Both the position numbers and the translations under genes were made by a program. Shown here one piece after another: positions 1-12,300 of a stretch of 62,000 bases of DNA. How positions within the stretch are numbered: the stretch's first letter is position 1; each line of letters starts with the position of its first letter. This DNA comes from Acanthaster planci (taxonomy: Eukaryota; Echinodermata; Asteroidea; Valvatida; Acanthasteridae), in the NCBI RefSeq assembly GCF_001949145.1, contig NW_019091434.1:123353-185352 (forward strand), given 5' to 3'. Below the pieces are notes generated by a model. That model ran no database searches, was not told the DNA's origin, and was given only the letters and a program-made list of their open reading frames with translations.

Positions 1-1
1 T

Positions 2-97
2 CTGAACTGCTCTGTATGTAAGTTGAGTGGGGGAATACCTACTTACAGTGACTGGGGAGGCCTGAACTGCGAAGTTTGCCGTTCCATTCCACTTTTT
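2..97 (+). pseudogene. Possible 3' part of a degraded EGF module upstream of gene A
   Basis: Read from base 2, the frame gives two spaced cysteines and then YSDWGGLNCE, which resembles the GWTGxxCE end of the EGF modules downstream. The spacing between the last two cysteines is too long for a normal EGF, and there is no clean phase-1 GT donor after CE. The phrase 'ctgaactgc' occurs twice (1-10 and 62-70), hinting at a local duplication. It could be a decayed exon or a real exon with an unusual end. The window edge prevents a decision. Confidence 0.3.
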
Positions 98-267
98 GCT
101 GTATTGTCACTGCAACATTGACTCTCGTAAAGTTGATTCTATCTTCGTTAATTTCAAAAATTGATACACAAATAAAAGGGCTCGACACTTGTAGAAAGGA
201 TCCTCCGATTTTCAGTGACTAGAAAATTTCAGTGTTTGATTTTTTGGCCCCTTCCCTTTTTCGGCAG

Positions 268-387
268 CCATTTCCCCCTGCAGTTCACATCCCTGCCTGA
301 ATTCAGGCACCTGCCGCGCGTCTGACAGTGGCACTGCTGTGTGTGAATGCCCGTATGGATACAGTGGAGACTATTGTGAGACGGAAG
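268..387 (+). CDS. Gene A exon: EGF module 1
   Basis: The exon is bounded by 'tttcggcag' and 'gtaagc', phase 1-1, 40 codons. It encodes CSSHPCLNSGTC and ends GYSGDYCE. A nearer acceptor at 283 would remove the first cysteine, so the upstream AG at 266-267 is preferred. CSSHPC fits the CxSxPC O-glucose consensus and CLNSGTC fits the O-fucose consensus. Confidence 0.85.
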
Positions 388-3300
388 GTAAGCAGATTTC
401 CTTTCCTTTCCCCACCCCCCCCATCTCAGCTGACCCATGACCAGTCTTTTCGAAATCGGCATGCATATATGCCCATTCATAATTAGTTTTAATTTTATGG
501 TCAGTTGAATACACTCTCCAGTAAGCCAGGTATTGCACTGAGCACACGTTTAGTGGGAGAAGTGAACACTTATGACCAAGAACATGTCCAATTTTCATGA
601 AAGTGGTGTCAAAGTGACCGCAAGACGTCAATGGAAAAGGCCCTGATAGCTAGGCATGATGAAAGATTGCACTGTGGTAGTGTCTGACAAATTGTCCACC
701 TTCTTAGAGTTATTTACGAGCATTATGGTGCTTTATCACGTCTTCTCGCTGTTTTAAACAAACCACTGCTTGAAGCAAGTTACAAATTAGGACGGTTTCA
801 GCAATACTTGGTAATTAAATATAAAGCCTGTTTCATATCTTCATACATGTACTATGTAATATATGTATCGGAATTTGTGACTAAAACTGGTATGTGATTG
901 ACTGAAACTGGTATGTGAAGGGCAGTTGACGTTTTGTCATTGTCTGGGATTAAATTGCAGATAACTCTGGGGCATGCCAGTCTGGCACTTGCCAGAATGG
1001 CGGGACGTGCTACTCTTTCCATTCCCACTCGTATTTCTGTGTATGTCCACCTGGGTGGACAGGAACACACTGCGAAATGAGTAAGTTGCCATGACGACAC
1101 ACTGCCTCCAATACAGGCATTTCACAATAGTGGGCCACCAAGAGCGTGCATCGCGTCGACCAATCACAGTGTGCGAAATGCGCTAACCCTTTCCAAACGC
1201 CCATTTCCAGTTGACATGTCCGGACGTGCCAACCCATTCAAACGCATTGTGTACGACGGCCAATGCATTGTAAACTCTCGACGGCGCATTAGTAGGAATC
1301 GGCTGTATTATTCATTGGTAGTTATTTTCCTGAATCAAGTTTCTACCATTATTGCTCTTTTCATATTGTTCACGTTTCATGACCCACAAAGAAACCTGTC
1401 TTCTGTTGTAGGCATCTGTGAAGCTCGTTTGTTTAGTCTTCTCATATCTACATTTAGTAGAATTTAACACTGATGAGACTACGCTGCTCCAAATTCTTTC
1501 AGATACTTGACAATTTTATCAGTAGCCATTTTCACAGACAAGCTGTTACTGAATGCAGTGGTGGAAAATACTACCCAGCTTAAACTTTCACATTTTCACA
1601 CAAGGTGGAGATGGAGAACTGTTTGTTTTTTCTTCCTGCAGATCCATGTAAATGGGTTAATTAAGTTTTAAAGTAATTGCTATAAGGGTCATTCCGTGAG
1701 GTTGGGGCACATTTTGTGACGGTGTCAATTGTCACATGGGTCCGTAAAAATGAACAGCTATTTCTCTGCATGTGGATTCCAAATTGACATTGTTATCTTG
1801 CAAGACTGAAAACTAGAGGTGTGTGTTAATTTTACAGAGTAAATGACCTACTCTACAGGTCATGACAGATGGTAAAAGTTACCCATGTAACAAGGACACT
1901 GTCACAAATTGTGCCCTAACCTCATGGAATGACCCATAAAACAGTGATCTTTAGTCGTCAAGATGTGATCTTAATGTACATGTATGCTTTACTGGAAGTG
2001 CATTTCATACCTTTGATATCCGATATCCATCTAACAGGTAGCAATGTGAACCCCTGCGACACGTATACATGCTACAATGGGGGATCATGTTTTGATAGTT
2101 ACGGAGTCCCCTACTGTACTTGCTACGGGGATTGGACAGGACTTCGGTGTGAAACACGTGAGTTGATGTCGTCCACTGATAAAATGCTGCTGAATATGGC
2201 CAAGACAACGCTTGCTGAATTTGTTATATTTTTATCAAAAAACCTACTGGCTTTAATCGCTTTAAATTTATAAATGTTAGGACTGTAACCTTAAAAAAGG
2301 ATTTATTTAAAATAAAAGTTTTATAAACATGTATAATTGTATGTGACATTGGGACGGAGATTACAAATTTAGTCAAGACACAGATTATCTTCAACGTTGT
2401 ATCCTTCTTCAGTAATGCATGCAAACTTTCTTACTTGCCAATGTGGATATTAAAATGCATTGAAAAGTGTACTCCTTTAAACAGTTGATGTTATCACTGC
2501 TTTCCCAGACAACTGAGGGTGTTGCTGTGGTGTCATCCTGTGCAGGGAAGACACAGTTCATTGCAAAGGTGTTTCTTTTCGAAGTGTGAACCCAGAACTT
2601 AGTTACTGAAAACATTTCTGAGAAAGGAATTGATGCCTGCTCATTGTTTAATATGCATATAAACAACACAGAATCAGCAAAGAAGAGGAAATTACGCACA
2701 GCAGGACTGTTTGTGTAGAAACCACTGTAACTTTGAGGCTTTCTTCCTGAGAATTTTGCTCATAAATATGGAAATACTCAGCCTAAAACCCCAAAAGGCA
2801 TTAAAATACCTTTGAAATTGTGAAACCAAACTTGGGAATAAGGTGAGCTGAGACGCAGGGTTGTATGAAAACAAACTGATTGCAGCCAGCCTTTGAACCT
2901 ATAAAGTGAAAATCGCTTGCACTTTTAGACCGTTATTTGTAACTAATTTTAAATTGCAAATAAGGACCACTAGTTTCGGTGGGAAAATAAGTATGCACAA
3001 CTGCGGGATGTTAACCAGATTTTTCTCAAAGCTTGTTCAAATAGACAGCTAAATTGCTGGCCATGACTGAGTTTGATTACCAGGTACCATTTGTCAGCCA
3101 CCGGGCAGCTTTGCCCGGTAACCAATGCATCACACATATTCAGGGTACCTTGTAAAATGGATACCAATTGCAGAGATTTTATGTTTCTTTGATATGTTCA
3201 AACGTAAAGCCTGTGTTGAAACCTAATTTTTTTGTTTTTGCCTTTCTTTCTTGCCAAATCTGCAGCCATCCAACCCAACGTGTGTGACAGTTATGAATGT

Positions 3301-6300
3301 TCAAATGGATACTGTTATGAATACCTTGGCCAGCCTCACTGTGATTGTGACTACGGTTACACAGGGGAACATTGTGAGACTGGTGAGCTGTGATTCTTAC
3401 ATTAGATACCGGCCAATGAAGAGAAATTATAAAGGCCTCCATCAACTAGCCATCAAAGATTACCTCCCAGAGACATTATACCACCGTGCCAAATACATGC
3501 AAAGAGAGACAGGTGTTCCTTTGTGTTTGGTTTTTTTTCCCCTGTGGTTTCACAATATCTTTTTCTTTTGTATTACAAGCAGAACTGTCAGTTGTAATTC
3601 CACCTCTTTCTCTGTCTGGTTGAATTAGACGGATGGGCGTTTCACCTTTGTTGACATGATGCTTGAAAGTTTGTTGCGGGACGATCCGTGATTGTGGACC
3701 TGTGCATATGCTGATTATATTAAATGATGCATATTAAGCAACACTTATTTAATTTGCTAATTCAACACATGTGTTTAATGACCTACCAATCAGTTGACTG
3801 GGACTTATTCAGTTGTTTAGTAATAAGGACTAACTTACATGGTGCTCTGGTCTATCTCCCCTGGACAGTGTGACGTCATGATCAAACTTCCTTGTTTTTC
3901 TTCCCAAGTATTTTGTCACAGACTTTTTGTTTTGTTTTCTTGTTTCATGAAGACTCTGACCCATGCCAAAACTACTCTTGCAATGATCGCGGCTACTGTA
4001 TTGGCTACTATTACCCTTCCTGTGTGTGTTACGAAGGCTGGACCGGTGCTCGCTGTGAAACAGGTATTTATAAAGATGAACAAAGAAATTGACTGGAGCA
4101 GGATTGAACCTGCGACCTCCGGATGAGCCCAGTGCTCTACCAAATGAACTGTCCAGCTCTACATTGGTGGCTCTTCCCATTTGTCAATTATCTTCGTTCC
4201 GGGGGGGTGCTAGTCAGAAGCCATAAAACAGCTATCTTATACCTGGGCAAGTGATTCTAAGTGATGTTTGCAGTTTTCTTGTTGTTTTGCAAGTTTTATT
4301 AAGTCTTGTGAGACAAAGGACTGATTTTACACGAAAAAGGCATTGTCACCCAGTACAGTGTGAGTTGAACAGTGGATACGAATAGCCCTAGTAGTCTCAA
4401 AATCTCCGATTTCAATATGATTTTGCATACACCGCGGGGGGTTAGGGTTAATGCAACAAACCACATAGCTGCACTCAGATGGTTCACGATACAGATGCTC
4501 AACATTCACCTTTCTGTCTCAGTTAATCTGATTTCCAAGTTCGGTTTCCATAGATTTGTGTGCTAATGATATTTCCGTATTCATGAGCAAACCTTTGATG
4601 TTATCACAGGAAGAAAGCCTCAATTACGTTACATTGGATTATTTGTACACATAAAATGTCCTGCGTTTTAGTACATGTTGCTCTACTAAATTTTCTTTTC
4701 CTTGGTGATTTACTGTAGTTTATGTGCTCAGCAATAAGCAAGCATCAGTCCCTTTCTCCGAAAGCAAACCCTGGGTCCCCAGTTTGAAAAAAAAAACTCC
4801 TTTACACTGAACTCTGTCTTCCCCAGATAACTTCATGGCAACAGCGCCCTAAGTTGTCCGGTAGAGCATAACTGTCAGTGTAAAAAAAAGCGCACTAATC
4901 CATTTAACCAAATAGTTACCTAAAAGAGTTTTCATACATTGAGGAAGACAACAAGGTTACACAAAAATTGTGTCTGAGTAAATTAATTGCAGCCTCAATC
5001 CCTGGGGGTCATCATCAGGAATGATCTCCAGTGGACTGACTAGCTGACCATGTAAATTACATCACCTCTACCTGCAGGAAGCTGTACATTAATAGGATAG
5101 TTGAACTGGTTTGGAATGCCAGCGTCATGACCTTGTAGCTGTGTTTGTGTCCTACATGAGACCCACTCTAGAATATTACTGTTGTGTTTGGCACTCATCA
5201 TTAACACAAAAACAAGTTGCCCAGACAGAAAAGCGTCCAAAAACGAACCCTTTGCACAATACTTGGCAAACAATATTATGAAACATATGACCAAACGTTG
5301 AACATTTGTAAAGTCCCATCTCTGAGTGACCGTTGTGAACACTTGTGTAGGACATTTGCAGGCCAGTTGTTAAGACAGTTAACGGTTTCCCGATTGGCTA
5401 CCAGCAACTTGAGCCTGATTGAAATTAAACGTAGGACTAAGCATTACCCAAACAGTGCTTTACCTTACATTGTTAGACAGTTGAGCAATGACTTTTAATG
5501 GCTTCAAATAAACATTGCATATTAACTGGAGTGGGTCAACAGCTTTATATCTGAATTCCTCAAATGATTTTGTATTGATAATTTTGTAATCCAAGTTGCT
5601 ATGATTTATTAAGTCTTGTTGCCCATGTACCCTATGCATCACAAATATTAATGAGATTGCAGTATTCGTAAGATGTTGAGCATTATCTTAAAGATGTTTT
5701 TTTTTTAATTCGAAACATTTCAATTCTCAATGAAAACATGTTTTAATGTTTAATTTTTGGTATGTCACATTATAATGATTGTTGATTAAGCTGCAATTTA
5801 GCCTTAATACTAATAAATAAACCATGAATGAATGAATGTACTCCAGACTTAGAAAAGGGCAACAGTTTGTACAATAGAGGTACAGGGAGGGGATTTACCT
5901 TGAAACCTATTGTTTTAATTTCAAAACAAAAAAGATCATGAAGTGGCCTCCTTTCTTTTTGGCATGAGCCATGATGAACTCATTTTGCAATTACCATCTC
6001 CTTGCCCCTTCAGAGTACATCGACCAATGTGCAAATGTCACCTGTCAGAATGGAGGCTCCTGCTACTATACCTTCAATGAGGCATACTGCTCCTGTCTTG
6101 ATCCCTGGACCGGCCCACGCTGTGAGACAGGTATCTAGAACGGCTGTGTTCGCAGACGGGGTAACGCTTGCAGTTACAAATTGGGTTGAAAGTTTGGCTT
6201 TATACAGATTCTGATGCTTGTGTCCCCGAGCAAGCTACATTACCCTCATTGCTTGTTGTTTCCTGTGAGCTATGGGATCGCTGTTTGGCAGGAATTATTA

Positions 6301-9300
6301 ATTTCACGTAGGTTGGTATTGGTGGAACCAGTGATGAAGTTGAGTCCATCACTATGTCCACGTCCCACAGGTCTGGAGTCCGTTACTGAGTCCAGAAATT
6401 TGAGTCATGGTTCGAATCTGTCAAAAAAGGGACTCCACAACAAAACTACTGCTCGTAACTCAAACACTGAGCTTTGCATTGTCAGCAGAGCCGGAGATCC
6501 ATAACCCGCTAAACAACATCAAGCATAACAGGAGCAATGAAGTGCAAGACCCAGCTGGCAGGAATTCATTTTACATCCGGAACTCACAGCTACCGTCAAT
6601 GTTTTGAAAGCCCAACTTTTTCTTTCAACAGAGATGGGTAGTCCGTGCCGTACCTACAACTGCACGAACGGTGGCTTCTGTCTAACTGACCTCTATGGCG
6701 ATGCGTACTGTGCATGTCCCCCTGGCACCACTGGCCAGTATTGTGAGACACCGATTGGTCAGTTTTTTTTTTTTTCAGTTTCAATTTCTGAGCGTACATT
6801 TTGTCATATTTTTATGTATTTTTGTTTTAAAAAGTTCCACCAGCATTTCAAATTCTGATTTATTAGTCTTGTAAGTCAAAGAGCAGATATGAAATTCTTG
6901 TCGTGTAAAAGCAATAAAAATAGGAGTAAAAGCAGCAGGCAACATCTCTAGCTTGTTTCAGTCAGATTCTTTCTGATTAGAATCAAGACAGTTCTGACCC
7001 AGGTTCTGGCAAAACCCAGACGCTTCCTCTGTTTGGAATGGGATCCTTATAATCCAAAACCCCAGCAAGGGGGCAGTTCACCGCTCACTCCACAAGCCTT
7101 AAGATTGATTCCAATATTTGACCTACCGAATGGAGTTCCAGCCAGTCGGCATGAAAACATAGAAGGACAAAGAGGAAATGCCTGTTTGTTTATTCATTCA
7201 TGAACAGAGGATAGCTGTATCGCAGATTTCTGCCAGAACGGAGGAACGTGCTATGATTTCTTTTTTCCTATCTGCCTGTGCCCTGATGCATGGACTGGAT
7301 TACAGTGTGAGACTGGTGAGTATGAGGGATGCCCACAGCTTACCAAAACCACTGAATTTGGAGTTTTTCTAGTAACTGGTTTTTATTTCTGTTGATCTTG
7401 AAGAGCATGACACCAGCATGAGGGCTATTTCATTCAAACACGAGTTATTCAACAGTTATGACAAATTTTCTGTCTCAGCATAGACCAGTGTTGTAATGGA
7501 AACCACATAAGACCTTCACAAGACCAACACAAGATCAATACAAGACCTCCAGTCTGAATTCAAGTCAAATGCTATTCAAATGAACTGTAACAAAAGCATT
7601 CCTTTGTCATTGCTCACCCTGTTACTTGTGACTCGTCTTGTGAATGGTCTTGTGATATGGCAACACTGGCATCATGAAATTGAATTTCCGGTGGCTTTCA
7701 CTTTGACCTCTAAAATAGTGGATTGATACGAAACAGACTTCATAAATGTCTGATGCCGTGAATGGATCTCCATGCAGTTTTGAACTGACATTTTTTGTAA
7801 CATTTGCGCACAAGATGTCGACTCACAAAATAGTCACAGCATGTAAAATAAGTTTTGCAGAATGAAGAGATCAGTTTCTTATAAATGCTTCTGTTTTCTG
7901 AATATGATCATAGCTCAGAAATAAGTAGAATTATTCAGTCTGATTACTGCTAGAGTCACTTCACATAAATAATCAATACACAGAAACGTTTTGAAGCATT
8001 GATTATGAGGGATATAGATCTTAGTAAATATTTTGAATACATTTTTTTTCTTCTGGCTAATAAAAGAAATTAAAATTGAAAACAAAGTGAGTGATTTTAT
8101 CAAAATAAGTTGACTTTTGGAGCTATTGTTAAAAAAAGGCTGTATATAAAAGAAACACAGAAAATGTGCTGACCCTCCCTCACATCACTAATTCATCATC
8201 AGGGGCTGCTCATGGTATGGCATACATTACATTACCAACCTTAAAAGCAAGGTCACATAGAGTCTTTGCTTGGTACCCATCTTGCAGGATAGAGTTCTAG
8301 CATTCCACAGGGAAACCTCCTTTGGGCATGCCCTGTGGAACAAAACCACTGCCCCGCATGATGCATGGTAGCCATGAAAACCCTCTGTAGGTTTTGCATT
8401 ATTAGCTTGTATCTTATGTGGCTCTGCCTGCATGCTCCGTCTCCTAAATCTCGGGCGGCGTTCCATCAGCTCCACATGTATGTAGCAAACACTGCTTGCA
8501 GTAAGCACAAAATTTGCTTAAGCATGAAAAAACCTTACTTGGTAAATCAGGTAACTAGCCAAAATTCCATGTGATGTATATTTTGGAATCGTATTTAGCT
8601 ACTTTTTGGTTAGCATGACCATCAGATAGAGTTTTAGCTGGTAATCTTTGTTTATTAAGTAAAGTTTTTTCCCGCTGAAGCAAATTTTGTGCTTAAGCAG
8701 CTCTATCAAATTGACCCCTGGTCTGAACGACACAGTTGTATTTGGGGACATTGTAAACAAAAGGCTCTTCCCCCTTCATCTAACTCAGTGGCACCACTTA
8801 CAACTTGAATCTCATTCGCACAATTTTGATTTCGTACCTACAACTTCTAAATCTCAACTTGTACGTAAGAGATGTAAGTTGTACATAAAGACTTATAAGT
8901 TAAGGTGAGAAACAATGAACTTATAAGTCATTTAACTCGAGGAAGAGAGAAATTTAACTTCAACTTTAAGACCCACGGTAAGTATACCAGGAGTGCACTT
9001 ATCAAGGGGCGACAATCAATGTTCAACAATGGCACAGGTATTCCGCTGCTGTGACTGTTCCAGGAACCGTTTATCTGTTATACTGACAACCATGTGACAA
9101 CCGTGCGCCCTGTAGTGCGCGCTTGCAAACGTCAGAAATCCCATGTCTCCAACTGCAAATCTTTCATATCTTGCTTTCAGAGAGCCCCTGTTCGTCTTCT
9201 CCTTGCAAGAATGGCGGTTCCTGCATACCTGACTTTATCAACCCCAGTTCGTTTACCTGTTCCTGCATTGGCGACTATGCCGGCCCAACATGTGAGGATG

Positions 9301-12300
9301 GTGAGTACTTGTTAAGTCTCTCCTGATTGGCTCAGTACCTGATGTGACATGTGTCACATGACACTGCTGTTTTTGTTTTGCACAAAACAAAAGGACTATT
9401 AACCAGCAGCCTCATTTTGAGTTTTGCTGTCAAAACAAGTGCAGATGCAGCAACTCGTGTCTATTGGGGTGAAGCACACTTGCCTCGTACTTACTTTTCT
9501 CTGTACAACACCAAAGACCTGTCATCCGAAAACTGAATTGAAGATGAGAAGTCTTGAAGGTTTGCATGGTGAAAAGGTATAATAGAAAGTAGGTTTGCGG
9601 TAGAACCATGGACGTATCTCTTTGGTGAGTATTTGTGGTTCTGAAAAGAACCTATGGTACTCGACGTTTCGAGCAGTATGCTCTGCTCGTCATCAGGAGA
9701 AAGATCCTGATCTGCTCATCATCAGGAGAAAGATCCTGATCTGCTCATCATCAGGAGAAAGATCCTGATCTGCTCATCATCAGGAAAAAGATCCTGATCT
9801 GCTCGTCATCAGGAGAAAGATCCTGATCTGCTCATCATCAGGAGAAAGATCCTGATCTGCTCATCATCAGGAGAAAGATCCTGATCTGCTCGTCATCAGG
9901 AAAAAGATCCTGATCTGCTCGTCATCAGGAAAAAGATCCTGATCTGCTCGTTATCAGGAGAAAGATCCTGAATTGAAGATCATACTGCATGATGACTTAC
10001 CATACTCCTCCCAATGCATGGCACATATGCGCACTGCTAATACAACAGTGCATTTCAACCATGCAGGACCATTAATCCCTTCAGTGCCAAAGCTGGGTGA
10101 CCTGGACCAGCAAACAAAAATCCAAGTGACTCAGACTCAATAGTGCATTTAAAATGGACATTAAAAGATGACATTAAATAGACCCTTCATGCAAGGCTTA
10201 GGTTTTCTCGTCACTGACTGGGGTGTAGTGTTGCTTGGAGCCCGTAGGGAATCATTTCGCCAATTTTTGTCATTCAAGTTCAATTTTGGGGCATGCTTTT
10301 GTGTTTCTTACTTTTCTGTTGTTTTGTTCTCACTTACAGATCACCCGTGTGCCTCAAACCCCTGCCAAAATGGTGGTACCTGTTTACTTAGTTTTTACTC
10401 GGACCTCGATTTCACCTGCAGTTGCCGCAGGCCCTGGGGTGGAGTTCATTGTGAGACACGTGAGTACTACATTGAGATTGCTCCGAAATTCCAGCCAAAG
10501 CCTGCATGTCGGTATACAATGAAGGCAGGTGGCAGTGATCATTGCTATAAAGCTGACAGTTTTAATCAGCCATTACACTGAAATGACCTGCTTCCCTCCT
10601 ACAGCTTGGATCAGCCATGGGTTTTTGAAACTTGGTAAATGCAGTCTGACCGACTTGGTATAAAAGCACTCCTTATGACTACATCTGTGAAGTTCCAATT
10701 CAATCCAGCATGCAGTTATTGTTAGTACAGTTATTTAAACTTTCACGGGGGCATGCCCGATGTTGAGCTAGGGCCCAGTGGTACACTTCTACTGGGCATT
10801 GCTTTCTGAGCTTTCATTTGCGAACTTTCTTCTTTTTTTTTGCGGCCATCAGACGAGGACTGTGTCGGTGTGACTTGTTTGAACGGTGGAACCTGCTACA
10901 TCAGTGTGCGTGGGACCCCAGCCTGTAACTGCGTCTGGGGTTACACGGGTCACAGCTGTGAGACAGGTACAATAACCCTCCCCCCCACCACCACCTCAAA
11001 AACAGATCCTCTTCTTAATTCAGTTTTGTGGTCTTTTCAATCCCAAAAGCGTGCTTTGTTATTTCTGGATTCACATTTGAAGCAAGATATGGGATGGAGA
11101 GAACCCCCCTGCCTTTGTGTTGGTCATTGTTTGATCAGAATCTCAGAAATTCTTTACTGACTTCCAGGGGGGATGTGTTAGGTAACAATAGTCTACAGTG
11201 TGTATAGCGATTGGACAGGTAAGGGGGGTACCCCGCCGTCCCATATCTTGCCTGGTATATGGATTCAACTGGCCTATAATTGTTTAGCGTTGGAAAATAA
11301 TCTTCACCTTTGTGGCTGTAGAGTACCCAAGTGCGATGACATTTTGAACCGGGAAGGGCAGTGCAAACAAAGCGAATTCACACTCATGTGGCACACACTG
11401 GTTCTCGTGTTGACATGATGCCTTGTACACAAATATCATGCACATGATGTATTTAGGCTGCTGTCCTAAGTGTACTCTTCATGGAAGGATTACATGTCCT
11501 GTTTGTGGAGAAATACCAGGGAATTTGCATTCTCATAAGTATCTCTTTTTTCCAAATAGCCAAACAGTTGCATATGGATGCTGTTATGATTTTTTGTTTG
11601 GAAAATTGCCAGTGAAAAAGCTAGAGGCACCTAATTATTGAAACATTGAAGTTTGCCCCCCAAAAGCTGTTCTGTTGAGGAAGGCACAGTCGAAAGTGAT
11701 TGTTCCTATTTGGCCATTTCACTAGATAATCTGTGTGCTTTTATTCAAAGTACCAGCAACTGCCTTTCCAGCAAGTCCATCTTGAATCTTCTTGCCTCAA
11801 CTTTAGCACTTGAGAAATTTTAAGGGTTTCTCTGCCTCTCCTGTGCCCATTACTTTTTCACGAGATAGACCGACTGTTTTAGTTGAATTTTTTTTTTCTT
11901 TTCGTCTTGTACTTCACCAGATAATATTTGCGATATCACCGTGTGCCGCCACGGTGGAACTTGTGTCCAGCGAGGCGCCAACCGAGGAACATGTGTATGC
12001 CCACAAGGCTACTCTGGACAATCCTGCGAGACAGGTACATGTACACACATGAGTAATGAAATTGTTCCTAATGCCGAGTCTTCATTCCGCTTTCTGCGAG
12101 CATGTGTGCTGCGCTGAATGGAATGCCGGGCACACAAGTTGATGAGGTGGGTGGGTGACTGTTCAGGGTGTTGTGGCGACTAACCTTGACCATTCTTGCC
12201 GAAAATTTCCCTGCTGCGGGGGTTCGTTGTTTGTAACTTCTGTAGAATGCCACTTGGGATTTCTTCTCCTTTTGATTATCCTGGGTTTATATATATAATG

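Noticed and set aside
283-387. Shorter EGF exon 1 starting at 284
   Set aside because: It would remove the first cysteine. The acceptor at 266-267 gives a full six-cysteine module in the right phase.
3830-4180. 116-codon minus-strand open frame over gene A EGF exon 5
   Set aside because: It runs antisense through a well-supported EGF exon and the tRNA-derived repeat.
6376-6440. B-box-like 'ggttcgaatct' suggesting a tRNA
   Set aside because: No matching A box or cloverleaf stems are present upstream on either strand.
9681-9971. Regular 29-bp repeats resembling a CRISPR array
   Set aside because: Units are directly adjacent with no unique spacers, and the locus is an intron of an animal gene.
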